A stretch of 24,105 bases of DNA from Prevotellaceae bacterium UBA3627 (GCA_002373375.1 DFLE01000008.1:1-24105); one strand, 5' to 3'; positions 1-6,584 are shown, numbered from the stretch's first letter. Made by a program: numbers and translations. Notes: generated from the sequence alone by a model not told the origin.

Positions 1-52
1 CATCAAACATTGTTGGGAACCAACCATTGTTTTTCATCAAACTTGTCAACAT
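1..52 (-). CDS. Small heat shock protein (Hsp20/IbpA family), 5' end only
   Basis: Only the first 17 codons lie in the window; they read MLTSLMKNNGWFPTMFD, the usual opening of Bacteroidota Hsp20 proteins (a short basic start, then a W-x-P-x-x-F-D segment before the alpha-crystallin domain). The ATG at 52-50 is preceded by a strong AGGAGG ribosome binding site about 8 nt upstream, unusual in this phylum and decisive for the start. A sigma-54 promoter lies about 95 bp upstream. Hsp20 proteins are ATP-independent holdases that bind unfolding proteins in the cytoplasm. The family call rests on few residues plus context and needs the sequence beyond position 1. Confidence 0.6.
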   Translation of the reverse strand, partial: MLTSLMKNNGWFPTMFD

Positions 53-91
53 AATTTTTACCTCCTGATTATAATTTTTAGTTTAACGTAT

Positions 92-130
92 GTTCTTGAA
101 ATCCCTGCGGGCCTTCATCGTCCTCAGAAC
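92..130 (-). promoter_or_regulatory. Hairpin in the hsp20 5' leader
   Basis: In the minus-strand transcript the arm GUUCUGA (130-124) can pair with UCAAGAAC (99-92) with one bulged A, enclosing a GC-rich loop. It sits in the predicted untranslated leader of about 85 nt, upstream of the AGGAGG site. It could be a simple leader hairpin or a temperature-responsive structure; it does not visibly include the ribosome binding site, so a thermometer role is only speculation. Confidence 0.3.
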
Positions 131-146
131 TTTCACTGCTCTTTAG

Positions 147-162
147 TGCAATGCGTGTGCCA
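147..162 (-). promoter_or_regulatory. Sigma-54 (-24/-12) promoter for hsp20
   Basis: Read on the minus strand the site is TGGCACACGCATTGCA. The GG at -24 and GC at -12 are separated by exactly 10 nt, and the hexamer TGGCAC and pentamer TTGCA match the sigma-54 consensus (TGGCAC-N5-TTGCA form). It points at the hsp20 start, giving a predicted transcription start near 136 and a leader of about 85 nt. Transcription would therefore need an AAA+ enhancer-binding activator rather than the housekeeping sigma factor. Confidence 0.75.
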
Positions 163-205
163 ACACCTTGTCCGGGGGGCTTCTTCCGCAGGGAGAGACA
201 GAAGT

Positions 206-240
206 GGCAGTAATTTTAAACTTTGGTAAACATTGCTGCC
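206..240. promoter_or_regulatory. Inverted repeat upstream of the sigma-54 promoter
   Basis: The arms GGCAGTAAT (206-214) and ATTGCTGCC (232-240) are complementary except for one position. They lie about 45-80 bp upstream of the -24 element, a typical distance for an enhancer-binding protein site. On the plus strand the right arm is followed by a run of seven T, so it could instead act as a terminator in that direction, but no plus-strand gene precedes it. The role is unproven. Confidence 0.3.
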
Positions 241-256
241 GTTTTTTTATACTACG

Positions 257-1225
257 TTAAACATTCGGCGGACATTTTGGCACGTCGCTCGTCTCTTTAT
301 TCTTGTCTTTCCGACCATAGAGATACGCCACTGTGGCCCCCGATATGTTGTGCCATACGCTGAAAATGGCTCCGGGGATGGTGGCAAGCGGATAGGCGGC
401 GAAGTGTATGGTGGCGAGACTGCATGCCAGACCGGAGTTCTGCATGCCTACCTCTATTGATACGGCTCGCCGCTTGGGCTCTGACAGTCTGAGCAGTGAA
501 CCTATGATATATCCCAGTGTCAGTCCGCATACATTGTGAAGCATCACCACCACCACTATTATCATACCTCCTGCCAACAGCTTGTCGGCGTTGGCTGCTA
601 TTACTATCGACACGATGAAGGCTATTGCCAGCGAAGAGAAGGCGGGCAGATAGTCGGTGATATGCTGCGTGAACTTCGGCCATATCCATTTCACTGTCAG
701 TCCTGCTATGATAGGCAGTATCACCACCCACAGTATGCTGAAGAACATATTAGCTATGTTCACGTCCACTGTCTTGCCTGCCAGTGCCCATGTCAGCAGC
801 GGCGTTAGCAGCGGAGCTAACAATGTTGACACTCCCGTCATGCCTACAGACAGTGCCAGGTCGCCCTTGGCAAGATATGTTATCACGTTTGATGCCGTGC
901 CACCGGGACAGCAGCCCACGAGCACTACACCCAGCGCCAGCGCCTCGTCAAGATTGAAGAGGCGCGACAGTCCCCATGCCAGCAGTGGCATGACGGTGAA
1001 CTGTGCCAGACAACCGATGATGACATCTTTAGGACGGCTGAACACAATCTTGAAGTCGCGCAGGTTAAGCGTCAGTCCCATGCCGAACATTACCACGCCA
1101 AGTAGGTAATTGATGGTAGAGGGATGCACATGAGGCATTGCCTTCGGAAACAGTAGGGCAGCCACTGCTACGGCGAGCACCAGCACACCCATATACTCAG
1201 AAATGTAGTGACATATTTTTTTCAT
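257..1225 (-). CDS. Bile acid:sodium symporter (BASS) family transporter
   Basis: A 322-residue protein, normal length for the BASS family, with about nine or ten hydrophobic segments spread over residues 10-305. Two family signatures are intact: GCCPGGTASN at 104-113 and EVGMQNSGLA at 258-267, the crossing-helix regions that hold sodium and substrate. It is an inner-membrane sodium-coupled importer of an organic anion; many bacterial members carry compounds other than bile acids, such as ketopantoate in PanS, so the substrate is unknown. The C-terminal tail after residue 305 is charged and cytoplasmic-like. It stands alone, downstream of its own -7 box and convergent with nothing. The ATG follows the promoter so closely that the message would have a leader of only a few nucleotides. 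Confidence 0.9.
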   Translation of the reverse strand: MKKICHYISEYMGVLVLAVAVAALLFPKAMPHVHPSTINYLLGVVMFGMGLTLNLRDFKIVFSRPKDVIIGCLAQFTVMPLLAWGLSRLFNLDEALALGVVLVGCCPGGTASNVITYLAKGDLALSVGMTGVSTLLAPLLTPLLTWALAGKTVDVNIANMFFSILWVVILPIIAGLTVKWIWPKFTQHITDYLPAFSSLAIAFIVSIVIAANADKLLAGGMIIVVVVMLHNVCGLTLGYIIGSLLRLSEPKRRAVSIEVGMQNSGLACSLATIHFAAYPLATIPGAIFSVWHNISGATVAYLYGRKDKNKETSDVPKCPPNV

Positions 1226-1233
1226 AACAAATA

Positions 1234-1241
1234 CAAAGATA
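1234..1241 (-). promoter_or_regulatory. Bacteroidota -7 box for the BASS transporter
   Basis: On the minus strand this reads TATCTTTG, a full match to TAnnTTTG, 8 nt before the ATG. No clear TTTG element is visible about 20 bp further upstream, so the promoter is judged on the -7 box alone. Confidence 0.5.
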
Positions 1242-1311
1242 ATAATTTCTAAAATAATAATGCTTAAATCATGGAAAAATAATGCGAAATTATAATTCCG
1301 TTTTTACCACC

Positions 1312-1331
1312 AATCACCAAAATGTCCTATT
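1312..1331. repeat. 20-bp direct repeat, left copy
   Basis: AATCACCAAAATGTCCTATT is found here and again, letter for letter, at 1693-1712, 381 bp away in the same orientation. An exact 20-mer by chance at this distance is very unlikely. It resembles a boundary or a recombination footprint; it is too long for most IS target duplications and is not inverted. Confidence 0.7.
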
Positions 1332-1340
1332 TCAGGCTTC

Positions 1341-1398
1341 ATTTCCTTGCGATATTACTCAGCAACCTGTGGTTTGGGCTGAAATATCGCAAGGAAAT
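1341..1398. repeat. Long hairpin, 16-bp perfect inverted repeat
   Basis: ATTTCCTTGCGATATT (1341-1356) is perfectly complementary to 1383-1398. Inside it, TCAGC (1359-1363) pairs with GCTGA (1378-1382), and AACC with GGTT close a 3-nt tip. The whole forms one extended stem with two small unpaired patches. There is no T-run on either side, so it is a poor intrinsic terminator and more like a structured repeat or a protein-binding cruciform. Confidence 0.7.
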
Positions 1399-1412
1399 CG
1401 TGGTTGGCGTTA

Positions 1413-1431
1413 AGTGCTGTAATACAGCACT
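1413..1431. repeat. 9-bp palindrome with a single central base
   Basis: AGTGCTGTA, one A, then TACAGCACT. It is a perfect dyad typical of a dimeric repressor operator, but no promoter or gene start is close, so the function is unknown. Confidence 0.5.
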
Positions 1432-1480
1432 ATACAGAACGAGGTGTGGCTAAAGGGTGACATTTTATGGCTTTTTTAGC

Positions 1481-1562
1481 GTGAAAGCTATGCTTTTACA
1501 GTGTAAAGTGATAGCTTTTAGGGTGTGAAAGCTATGCTTTTACTATATGAAAGTTATGCTTT
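1481..1562. repeat. Phased array of four short palindromes (array A)
   Basis: Four units sit at a spacing of 21, 23 and 22 bp, measured at the first AAAG of each (1484, 1505, 1528, 1550). Units 1, 3 and 4 have the form AAAGCTATGCTTT (unit 4 with one change) and unit 2 is AAAGTGATAGCTTT. Each core is a small dyad. The same family recurs downstream of the polysaccharide locus at 20506-20586. The spacing is close to two turns of the helix. Spacers are too short and too similar for CRISPR. Confidence 0.75.
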
Positions 1563-1602
1563 GGGAAGCAAAAAAGGCGCTTTTTAGCCCGAAAAACGAA
1601 AA

Positions 1603-1634
1603 AGAGAAGGTTGTGAGTTGTCACATCCTTCTCT
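1603..1634. repeat. 14-bp hairpin with GTTG loop
   Basis: AGAGAAGGTTGTGA (1603-1616) pairs with TCACATCCTTCTCT (1621-1634) with one T-T mismatch. T-rich sequence follows on the plus side and A-rich sequence precedes it, so it could terminate transcription in either direction. No plus-strand gene leads into it; it is about 285 bp beyond the minus-strand phosphatase stop. Confidence 0.45.
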
Positions 1635-1692
1635 TCTATTGTTATATTTTTCTTGTGAATTTCTCCAGATTGCGAATTGTAATGAAATGTTA

Positions 1693-1712
1693 AATCACCA
1701 AAATGTCCTATT
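1693..1712. repeat. 20-bp direct repeat, right copy
   Basis: Identical to 1312-1331 and in the same orientation. Together they frame the hairpins and palindrome array A. Confidence 0.7.
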
Positions 1713-1820
1713 CTATGTAGTACAAAAATTTATGATTAATTCCTGACAATTCCTGTTTATTCTTTAACATAAATCACCCATGAATTTATCAGAAATTATA
1801 TCCGCTACTTCGGTAACTAA

Positions 1821-1844
1821 AATCCTTTAATCCTATAATCCTTA
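1821..1844. repeat. Three tandem AATCCTnn octamers
   Basis: AATCCTTT, AATCCTAT and AATCCTTA follow one another with no gap. It is a short, imperfect tandem repeat about 75 bp beyond the phosphatase stop codon; no role is evident. Confidence 0.4.
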
Positions 1845-1919
1845 GAGTATTTTGCTGCATATCTCTCTGCGGATCTTAGGATTCCGCCAGAAACCGTTGG
1901 AGTCGGTGTTTGTGACGTA

Positions 1920-2567
1920 TTAGAGCAGGGACAGCAGTTCTTCAATGCTGTCTATGATATGGTCGGCGCCGGCTTCCTCCAGGTCACGGCGTGAACCGTT
2001 ACCCCATGTGACACCACAGGTGTGGGCTCCGGCTCTCGCTCCCATCAGTATGTCAACCGCCATGTCGCCCACCACAAGGGTGTGGCTTGCGTCTATGCCA
2101 GTGGCGGCAAGAGTCTGGAGTACCGGCTCGGGATGTGGCTTCGCCAGTTCCACATCGTCGGCTCCGAGGAGATAGGATATACAGTCGTCGATGCCGAGGT
2201 TGTGCACAAGCTCTACAAGTGACTTGTGCCAGCGTGATGAGGCTATGGTAAGTGTCAGCCCCATATCCTTCAGCTTGTGCAGAGTCTCTACAACGTGAGG
2301 AAAAGCCACAGGCGTGAAGGTCTGCATATTCTCCTTGAACAGACGTCTGTAGGTGTCGGCGCAGAGTGTGACGGTCTCCTCGTTGACATCGGGATAGAGA
2401 GCCCTGAAGCAACCGGCGAGAGGCAGTCCTATGATGGAGATGCACTCGGCATCTGTACGCTCAGGCAGATGCATCTCTGCTATTGTCATGTGTAAGGTGG
2501 TGACGATTATCTGCTGGGTGTCGCCCAGCGTGCCGTCAAAGTCAAATACTATAAGTCTTGTGTTCAT
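1920..2567 (-). CDS. HAD-superfamily hydrolase, phosphoglycolate phosphatase-like
   Basis: A 215-residue haloacid dehalogenase-type phosphatase. Motif I is DFDGT at 9-13 (nucleophile D9, acid D11), motif II the TIASS segment with S110/S111, motif III K143 in AKPHPEP, and motif IV GDMAVD at 167-172. Residues 15-85 form the helical C1 cap seen in the Gph/PGMB branch. It would remove phosphate from a small metabolite, for example phosphoglycolate or a sugar phosphate, in the cytoplasm; the substrate cannot be read from sequence. Its ATG overlaps the stop of the upstream VanW-domain gene as TAATG, so the two are very probably translationally coupled and share a message. Confidence 0.88.
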   Translation of the reverse strand: MNTRLIVFDFDGTLGDTQQIIVTTLHMTIAEMHLPERTDAECISIIGLPLAGCFRALYPDVNEETVTLCADTYRRLFKENMQTFTPVAFPHVVETLHKLKDMGLTLTIASSRWHKSLVELVHNLGIDDCISYLLGADDVELAKPHPEPVLQTLAATGIDASHTLVVGDMAVDILMGARAGAHTCGVTWGNGSRRDLEEAGADHIIDSIEELLSLL

Positions 2568-3391
2568 TATGCTTCTTTTACTGTTGTACCTTCTGGCAAC
2601 TCATACATCACACGGGCATGGTTGACACGTATCACCTTACTGTCAACGATGTCGCCGGTGGCGCGGTCAATGACATCGCGTATTACCTGTCCGTTACGGA
2701 AAATCACTCCTTCCTCACGTGAGAAGTACTCATCCTTCGCATGGATGTGGTAGGTGTGAGCGTCCTGCGTGGTGGAGCGTAACTCTCCGCACAGATACTC
2801 ATCATCGGTGTGCAGGAGCAGTTGGTAGGTGTTCTGCGTGTCGTTTGTCACGCGGTAGTCCAGGTAGTTGTATGTAATGCTGGTACCGGTACCGAAAGGT
2901 ATCTGTCGTCCGAAGTCAGGGAAGAGGTCCAGACCATCGTGGTGATGGTGCTCGGTTATTGTCAGTTCGCTGTGCAGCACCATCCAATGTATGAGGTTAG
3001 ACAGTTGGCATAGTCCGCCGCCGATGCCGCTGCTGGGATGCCCCTTGGCGATGGTCAGTCCCTCGCGGAAACCACGTTTTGCTGTGGTGCGGCCCACGAG
3101 TCTCCATAGGGAGAATGTCTCTCCCGGTCGTATCAGTATGCCATTGATGCAACTTGTGGCAAGTGTGAGGTTGACAGCCTTGTTGTCTTGTAAGCGCATG
3201 TCCACATTGCCGAGTCGGCGGCGTATCAGTGACTTGTGGGTGTAAACCTTTACAGGCAGCGGCGTAGTGTCACGCTCCTTAGAGAAAAGTGTGCCGCTCA
3301 GTGCATCGCTGATACGCCTCTTTATTATCTCTTTCTCTGCTGAGAGCTTGTAGGCAAACGGGCACAGTTCGCAAAACAATGGTCTTTTCAT
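2567..3391 (-). CDS. VanW-domain protein
   Basis: A 274-residue protein from the ATG at 3391; a GTG at 3433 would add 14 residues (rich in His, not conserved-looking), and I prefer the ATG. The VanW core spans about residues 48-185 with RPGETFSLW at 89-97 and the glycine-rich GIGGGLCQLSN at 122-132. There is no signal peptide or membrane segment. VanW was named from a vancomycin-resistance cluster but its biochemical role is unknown, and no vanH/A/X-type gene is nearby, so this is not evidence of resistance. A HHHH run at 148-151 follows the core. The stop overlaps the phosphatase start (TAATG). The region upstream has a GGTGGG/CCCACC hairpin. Confidence 0.85.
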   Translation of the reverse strand: MKRPLFCELCPFAYKLSAEKEIIKRRISDALSGTLFSKERDTTPLPVKVYTHKSLIRRRLGNVDMRLQDNKAVNLTLATSCINGILIRPGETFSLWRLVGRTTAKRGFREGLTIAKGHPSSGIGGGLCQLSNLIHWMVLHSELTITEHHHHDGLDLFPDFGRQIPFGTGTSITYNYLDYRVTNDTQNTYQLLLHTDDEYLCGELRSTTQDAHTYHIHAKDEYFSREEGVIFRNGQVIRDVIDRATGDIVDSKVIRVNHARVMYELPEGTTVKEA

Positions 3392-3411
3392 TTTATTGTC
3401 AGTTTGTTTAT

Positions 3412-3434
3412 GGTGGGAATGTATAGAACCCACC
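3412..3434 (-). terminator. GGTGGG/CCCACC hairpin between DUF4625 and VanW genes
   Basis: On the minus strand GGTGGG (3434-3429) and CCCACC (3417-3412) pair around an 11-nt loop, 35 nt after the DUF4625 stop and 21 nt before the VanW start. There is no T-run, so it is a weak terminator or attenuator at most; it may separate the metal-uptake operon from the VanW pair. Confidence 0.35.
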
Positions 3435-3469
3435 TTGTGTTCTTTGTTCGCTTGAAGTGTAAATAGAAA

Positions 3470-3934
3470 TTACTCCGTTACCTTTATCCCCATGGCCTTG
3501 AGCTGCTGCCAGCCGGCACGGTCGGTCAGTCGTATCATGAAGTGATAGTCGCCGGGGTCCACATCATCGGGGATGTGGATGTCAAAGTTCGCCTCGTATG
3601 TGGCTTGTCCTGCGGGGATGACATAGTCCTGAGAGAATACCCAGGGGTTAACGGCTTTCTTCTTAGCTTCCCATTCGCACTCAGAGGAAGAGGTGCCGTG
3701 GGTGTGGTGGTCGAAGTTGTTGTGTATCTCGATATTGAAGTTGCCCAGTTCTGTGTCGTCGGTAAACACATAGCTGAACTTTATGTCCTCACCTCGCTTA
3801 TACACCTGGCAGTCTATGGGGTTGGGTACGCCGATGCTTGTGATGACGGGGTAGGTCATGTCAGAACCGCTGCACGCACAGAGTGCGCACAGCGGTATTA
3901 TTGTGTATAAAAAGTTCTTACAGCTCATCATCAT
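3470..3934 (-). CDS. DUF4625 lipoprotein (second of two)
   Basis: Chosen start is the first of three consecutive ATG codons at 3934; the frame is open to 3985 but that extension is arginine-rich and lies inside the upstream gene. The protein has about 154 residues, with a hydrophobic signal segment ending in the lipobox LCAC (lipid-bearing C21) and then SGSD. The remainder is a beta-rich DUF4625 domain found in Bacteroidota lipoproteins. It carries the histidine cluster HNNFDHHTHG, a likely metal-binding patch. It begins inside the 3' end of the preceding DUF4625 gene (overlap of 11-17 nt depending on the ATG), which indicates tight coupling. With the TonB receptor upstream, a role in capturing a metal at the cell surface is the best inference. 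Confidence 0.8.
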   Translation of the reverse strand: MMMSCKNFLYTIIPLCALCACSGSDMTYPVITSIGVPNPIDCQVYKRGEDIKFSYVFTDDTELGNFNIEIHNNFDHHTHGTSSSECEWEAKKKAVNPWVFSQDYVIPAGQATYEANFDIHIPDDVDPGDYHFMIRLTDRAGWQQLKAMGIKVTE

Positions 3935-4343
3935 CTTCTTCTGTAAGGTTCTTCTGTACAGTAGTAGAGTTGCCGTTCTGGTCAACCACGGTGAACTTCA
4001 GCAGGTCGCCCTCGACAATTGCTGGGTCATAAGTGTCAACATCGAGTATGTGCTTGTGGAAGCCAGGCACCTCAAGCACACCCTCAAATCCTGTGAAAGG
4101 CTGTGTTAACTTTAATGTCTTTCCGTCGGCACTGTAAACCTCGGCGATGATAGTTGCTATCTTACCGGGGCACTTGATGTCAGCCTGAATACAAATCTCA
4201 GACCCCTCGTGCTCGATGTTTGCCTCGTAGAGATTGATGACAGGTGCGTTGGTAACATCATCGTCGTCGCCGCAAGAAGTGAATGACAGGGTTAACACAC
4301 TCAGGAGAGCCACCATAAGGCTCATATACTTGAAATTCTTCAT
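3918..4343 (-). CDS. DUF4625 lipoprotein (first of two)
   Basis: A 141-residue lipoprotein. Residues 1-23 are a signal peptide and C24 is the lipidated cysteine in FTSCGDDDD. The run of acidic residues after the cysteine is the type of lipoprotein export signal known to send Bacteroidota lipoproteins to the outer face of the outer membrane. The rest is a single DUF4625-like domain and an acidic tail (EEDDDEL). It follows the TonB-dependent receptor, separated by a phased CTATAG palindrome and an A-rich stretch, and overlaps the next DUF4625 gene. I infer a surface accessory lipoprotein for the receptor; the ligand is not determined. Confidence 0.82.
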   Translation of the reverse strand: MKNFKYMSLMVALLSVLTLSFTSCGDDDDVTNAPVINLYEANIEHEGSEICIQADIKCPGKIATIIAEVYSADGKTLKLTQPFTGFEGVLEVPGFHKHILDVDTYDPAIVEGDLLKFTVVDQNGNSTTVQKNLTEEDDDEL

Positions 4344-4384
4344 TGTTTTTTGTTTGTTTTAAGTTTTTAGTTTTTTTCTTTTTT

Positions 4385-4440
4385 ATAGTAGCTATAGTTC
4401 CTATAGTGACTATAGTATCTATAGGAACTATAGCTACTAT
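4385..4440. repeat. 56-bp near-perfect palindrome made of five CTATAG hexamers at 9-bp spacing
   Basis: CTATAG occurs at 4392, 4401, 4410, 4419 and 4428, exactly 9 bp apart. At the same time the outer 22 bp on each side (4385-4406 and 4419-4440) are perfect complements. It lies in the 106-bp gap between the TonB receptor stop and the first DUF4625 start. In the transcript it would fold into a 22-bp stem followed by an A-rich, not U-rich, tract, so it would more likely stabilise or meter the polycistronic message than terminate it. Confidence 0.8.
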
Positions 4441-4449
4441 CCCCTCCCT

Positions 4450-6537
4450 CTAAAACTCTATTCCGAGCAAGAACGACAGGTTACGCCCTGGCTCCGGCAC
4501 GTCAATCAGTCTGTAGTAACTGGTATGATTGTAGTAACGCTTGTTGAGCAGGTTGTCGGCGTGCAGTGCCAGCTTCAGCGTAGTCTTGCCAAGAGGCAGT
4601 TCCTTGCCTATGGCGAGGTTTAGCGTGAAGTAACCGTCTGTGGGTTTCTCTGGTGGTACGATGTCGTTCTGCGCTCCCACGATGTGGGCGTTGAGGCGCA
4701 CAAAACAGTCGCCGTGCCACTGGAAGGAGTATTTGCCCTCTGCGTCGATAGACCACGGAGTGGAGAATGGCAGCGTGTAATACTTCTTTCTGCCAGAGAG
4801 CTGGCGTGCATACAGATATTCGCCCTTCAGCACTGCGTCCCAGTGGCGGCTGATGTGCCAGTCGGCCTCGGCCTCAAATCCCCAGCGTATCACCTTCGCC
4901 TGGTTGTACTCATAGAGTTGCAGGCCCTCCACATAGTCGGATGTGGGGTTAAGGTAGATGTAGTTGGGGAAGTAGTTAAGGTAAGGCTCAAACTGTACCG
5001 TCAGGTGGTCGTTAGACCAGTTGAGACTTGCGTCAAGTTGGTATGACTCCTCCGGGTCGAGCGTGCTGTTGCCGCGTTCGTAGCGGAAGATGTGGTAGTT
5101 CACACCGTCGGCGCCAAGTTCCTTAGGTATAGGTACACGGAAACTCTTGCCGATGTTTGCTTTCATTACCCAACGGCCAACGCTGTAGTTCAAGCCGGCA
5201 GACCATGTCAGACTGTTGAAATGGCGTGTCATGGTAGCGCTACGCTGTTTATACACGGAACTGACGGCAGAGACGGGAGTCTCATACCAGTCGGTGTAGC
5301 CGCTGATATGGGTGCGTGTGTAGTCATAGCGCAAACCGGCGTTGAGTATGAGGCGTTCGTTCACGTGGTAGCGGTCCATAAGGAACAGACCAGTACTGAG
5401 CGTCTCAAAGTCAGGGATGATAAATCCCCATCCGCTGCGTCTGTTGTGCTGGTACTCAAAAGAGGTGCCGCCGCGTAGCTCATGACTGGCGAGCCATGTG
5501 TGCAGTCTGAGAGCGGCGGTGTATGTGTTCTTGTTGAAACGCCGCTCAAGGGAACCGTCGGGTTGTGGCATATAGCCATGGCTTACAGGCTCTGTCAACT
5601 CTTCGCGCAGATTGTTCTGGTAAGCCAGGTTAAGCTCCACCTGCGTACTGTCAGTACGCCATGTGGTGTGGCTGAGCACCTTGAGATGGTTTACCCACTG
5701 GTAAGGCAGTGATATATCGCGCCGTGAACAGTCATAGTCTATCTCGGAGAGACGCACCTCCAGACCGTGCGCATTAGCGAAGAAACCACTCTTGGAGTAG
5801 CTGTCGCTCACGCGTACGTCGGTGTGGAAGTTGTATCCGGCATACCCCAGCGTCAGACTGCCGTCGCGCTCGCTGCCGGCAGTATTGCGCAGACGTTGGT
5901 CTTTCAACTTTATCCAATATGAATAATACTGTATGCTGTCTGTCGGAACCTTGTAGTCCGCATAGTCTATGAGAGTCATGTTGGCGCGGTAGAAGAACCT
6001 GCCGTGTCGTCCGCCGATTTTTGCCGATACGCCCAGTTGCTCGTTGTTACTGCGTCTGAAGAGCTGGATAGCTCCCTCGAAGGGCTTGCTCGGTACGTGG
6101 TTGGTATATAGGTTTACCACTCCGCCGATAGCGTCGCCGCCATATAGCAGTGCGGCAGGACCTTTCACAACCTCAACGCGGTCAATGGCGAACTGGTCTA
6201 TCTCCAGTCCGTGGTCATCACCCCATTGCTGGCCCTCGTGTTTTATGCCGTCCTCGGTCACTACCATGCGGTTGAACCCTAAGCCGCGTATTATGGGCTT
6301 GGACTGTCCGCTGCCTATCGCCATGGCTTTGATGCCGGGAATACCCTCCAAGGTCTGCATCAGTGAGCCGGAGAAGTTCTGGCGGATATAGTCACGGTTG
6401 ACGGATATGACAGACTGTGATGAGCGCATAAGTTGCTGCTGTCGCAGTTGGTCGGTCACGGTGACACCGTCAAGCACTACTGACGTGTCGGCTGGCAGTG
6501 GGGCGCTGAGCACCGCTGCCAGTAACATATTAATCAT
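4450..6537 (-). CDS. TonB-dependent outer-membrane receptor, probable metal or metal-chelate uptake
   Basis: A 695-residue receptor: a short signal region (about residues 1-16), a plug domain (about 23-140) with the typical VEVVKGPAALLYGGDAIGG stretch near 121-139, and then a beta-barrel ending in the aromatic LSFLLGIEF, the usual outer-membrane assembly signal. It lacks the N-terminal carboxypeptidase-like domain common in Bacteroidota SusC-type receptors, and the length fits metal, heme or siderophore receptors. An in-frame stop lies upstream, so the ATG at 6537 (or the one at codon 4) is the start; the signal peptide is unusually short and has no basic n-region. Neighbours are a His/Cys-rich membrane protein upstream and two His-containing lipoproteins downstream, which point to a metal such as zinc or copper. 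The ligand is inference. Confidence 0.88.
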   Translation of the reverse strand: MINMLLAAVLSAPLPADTSVVLDGVTVTDQLRQQQLMRSSQSVISVNRDYIRQNFSGSLMQTLEGIPGIKAMAIGSGQSKPIIRGLGFNRMVVTEDGIKHEGQQWGDDHGLEIDQFAIDRVEVVKGPAALLYGGDAIGGVVNLYTNHVPSKPFEGAIQLFRRSNNEQLGVSAKIGGRHGRFFYRANMTLIDYADYKVPTDSIQYYSYWIKLKDQRLRNTAGSERDGSLTLGYAGYNFHTDVRVSDSYSKSGFFANAHGLEVRLSEIDYDCSRRDISLPYQWVNHLKVLSHTTWRTDSTQVELNLAYQNNLREELTEPVSHGYMPQPDGSLERRFNKNTYTAALRLHTWLASHELRGGTSFEYQHNRRSGWGFIIPDFETLSTGLFLMDRYHVNERLILNAGLRYDYTRTHISGYTDWYETPVSAVSSVYKQRSATMTRHFNSLTWSAGLNYSVGRWVMKANIGKSFRVPIPKELGADGVNYHIFRYERGNSTLDPEESYQLDASLNWSNDHLTVQFEPYLNYFPNYIYLNPTSDYVEGLQLYEYNQAKVIRWGFEAEADWHISRHWDAVLKGEYLYARQLSGRKKYYTLPFSTPWSIDAEGKYSFQWHGDCFVRLNAHIVGAQNDIVPPEKPTDGYFTLNLAIGKELPLGKTTLKLALHADNLLNKRYYNHTSYYRLIDVPEPGRNLSFLLGIEF

Positions 6538-6584
6538 TCTGCTTAAACTAAATTCGTTAAGTAAAGAAAAAAGTTATGCAACAA

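Larger units (their letters stand above)
1226..1919. other. Gene-free, repeat-rich intergenic region
   Basis: About 700 bp separates the BASS gene from the phosphatase gene, both on the minus strand. I see no coding frame with family resemblance. It holds a 20-bp direct repeat pair (1312-1331 and 1693-1712), a long hairpin (1341-1398), a 9-bp palindrome (1413-1431), a phased palindrome array (1481-1562), another hairpin (1603-1634) and three tandem octamers (1821-1844). The direct repeats frame most of the hairpins, so the stretch may be one composite, possibly once-mobile, non-coding element. Confidence 0.6.

Noticed and set aside
297..1109. Long reading frames opposite or out of frame with the BASS gene
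   Set aside because: They have low-complexity His, Tyr and Ser composition and no family pattern; they are shadows of the transporter frame.
1481..1562. CRISPR array
   Set aside because: Units are only about 13-20 bp with a 22-bp pitch, the intervening DNA is only a few bases long, and there are no cas genes.
1603..1634. Terminator of the HAD phosphatase gene
   Set aside because: It lies about 285 bp beyond the stop and, on the minus strand, is not followed by a clear U-run, so I list it only as a hairpin.
1869..1887. GCGGA/TCCGC dyad after the phosphatase stop
   Set aside because: The stem has only 5 bp and no T-run; it is not convincing as a terminator.
2567..3391. VanW as a vancomycin-resistance gene
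   Set aside because: No vanH, vanA/B ligase, vanX or VanRS genes are nearby, and VanW domains are widespread in bacteria without resistance; the name is historical.
4502..5712. Several frames of 70-130 codons inside the TonB receptor region
   Set aside because: They overlap the receptor fully, show Arg/Thr/Ser-rich shadow composition and have no start signals.
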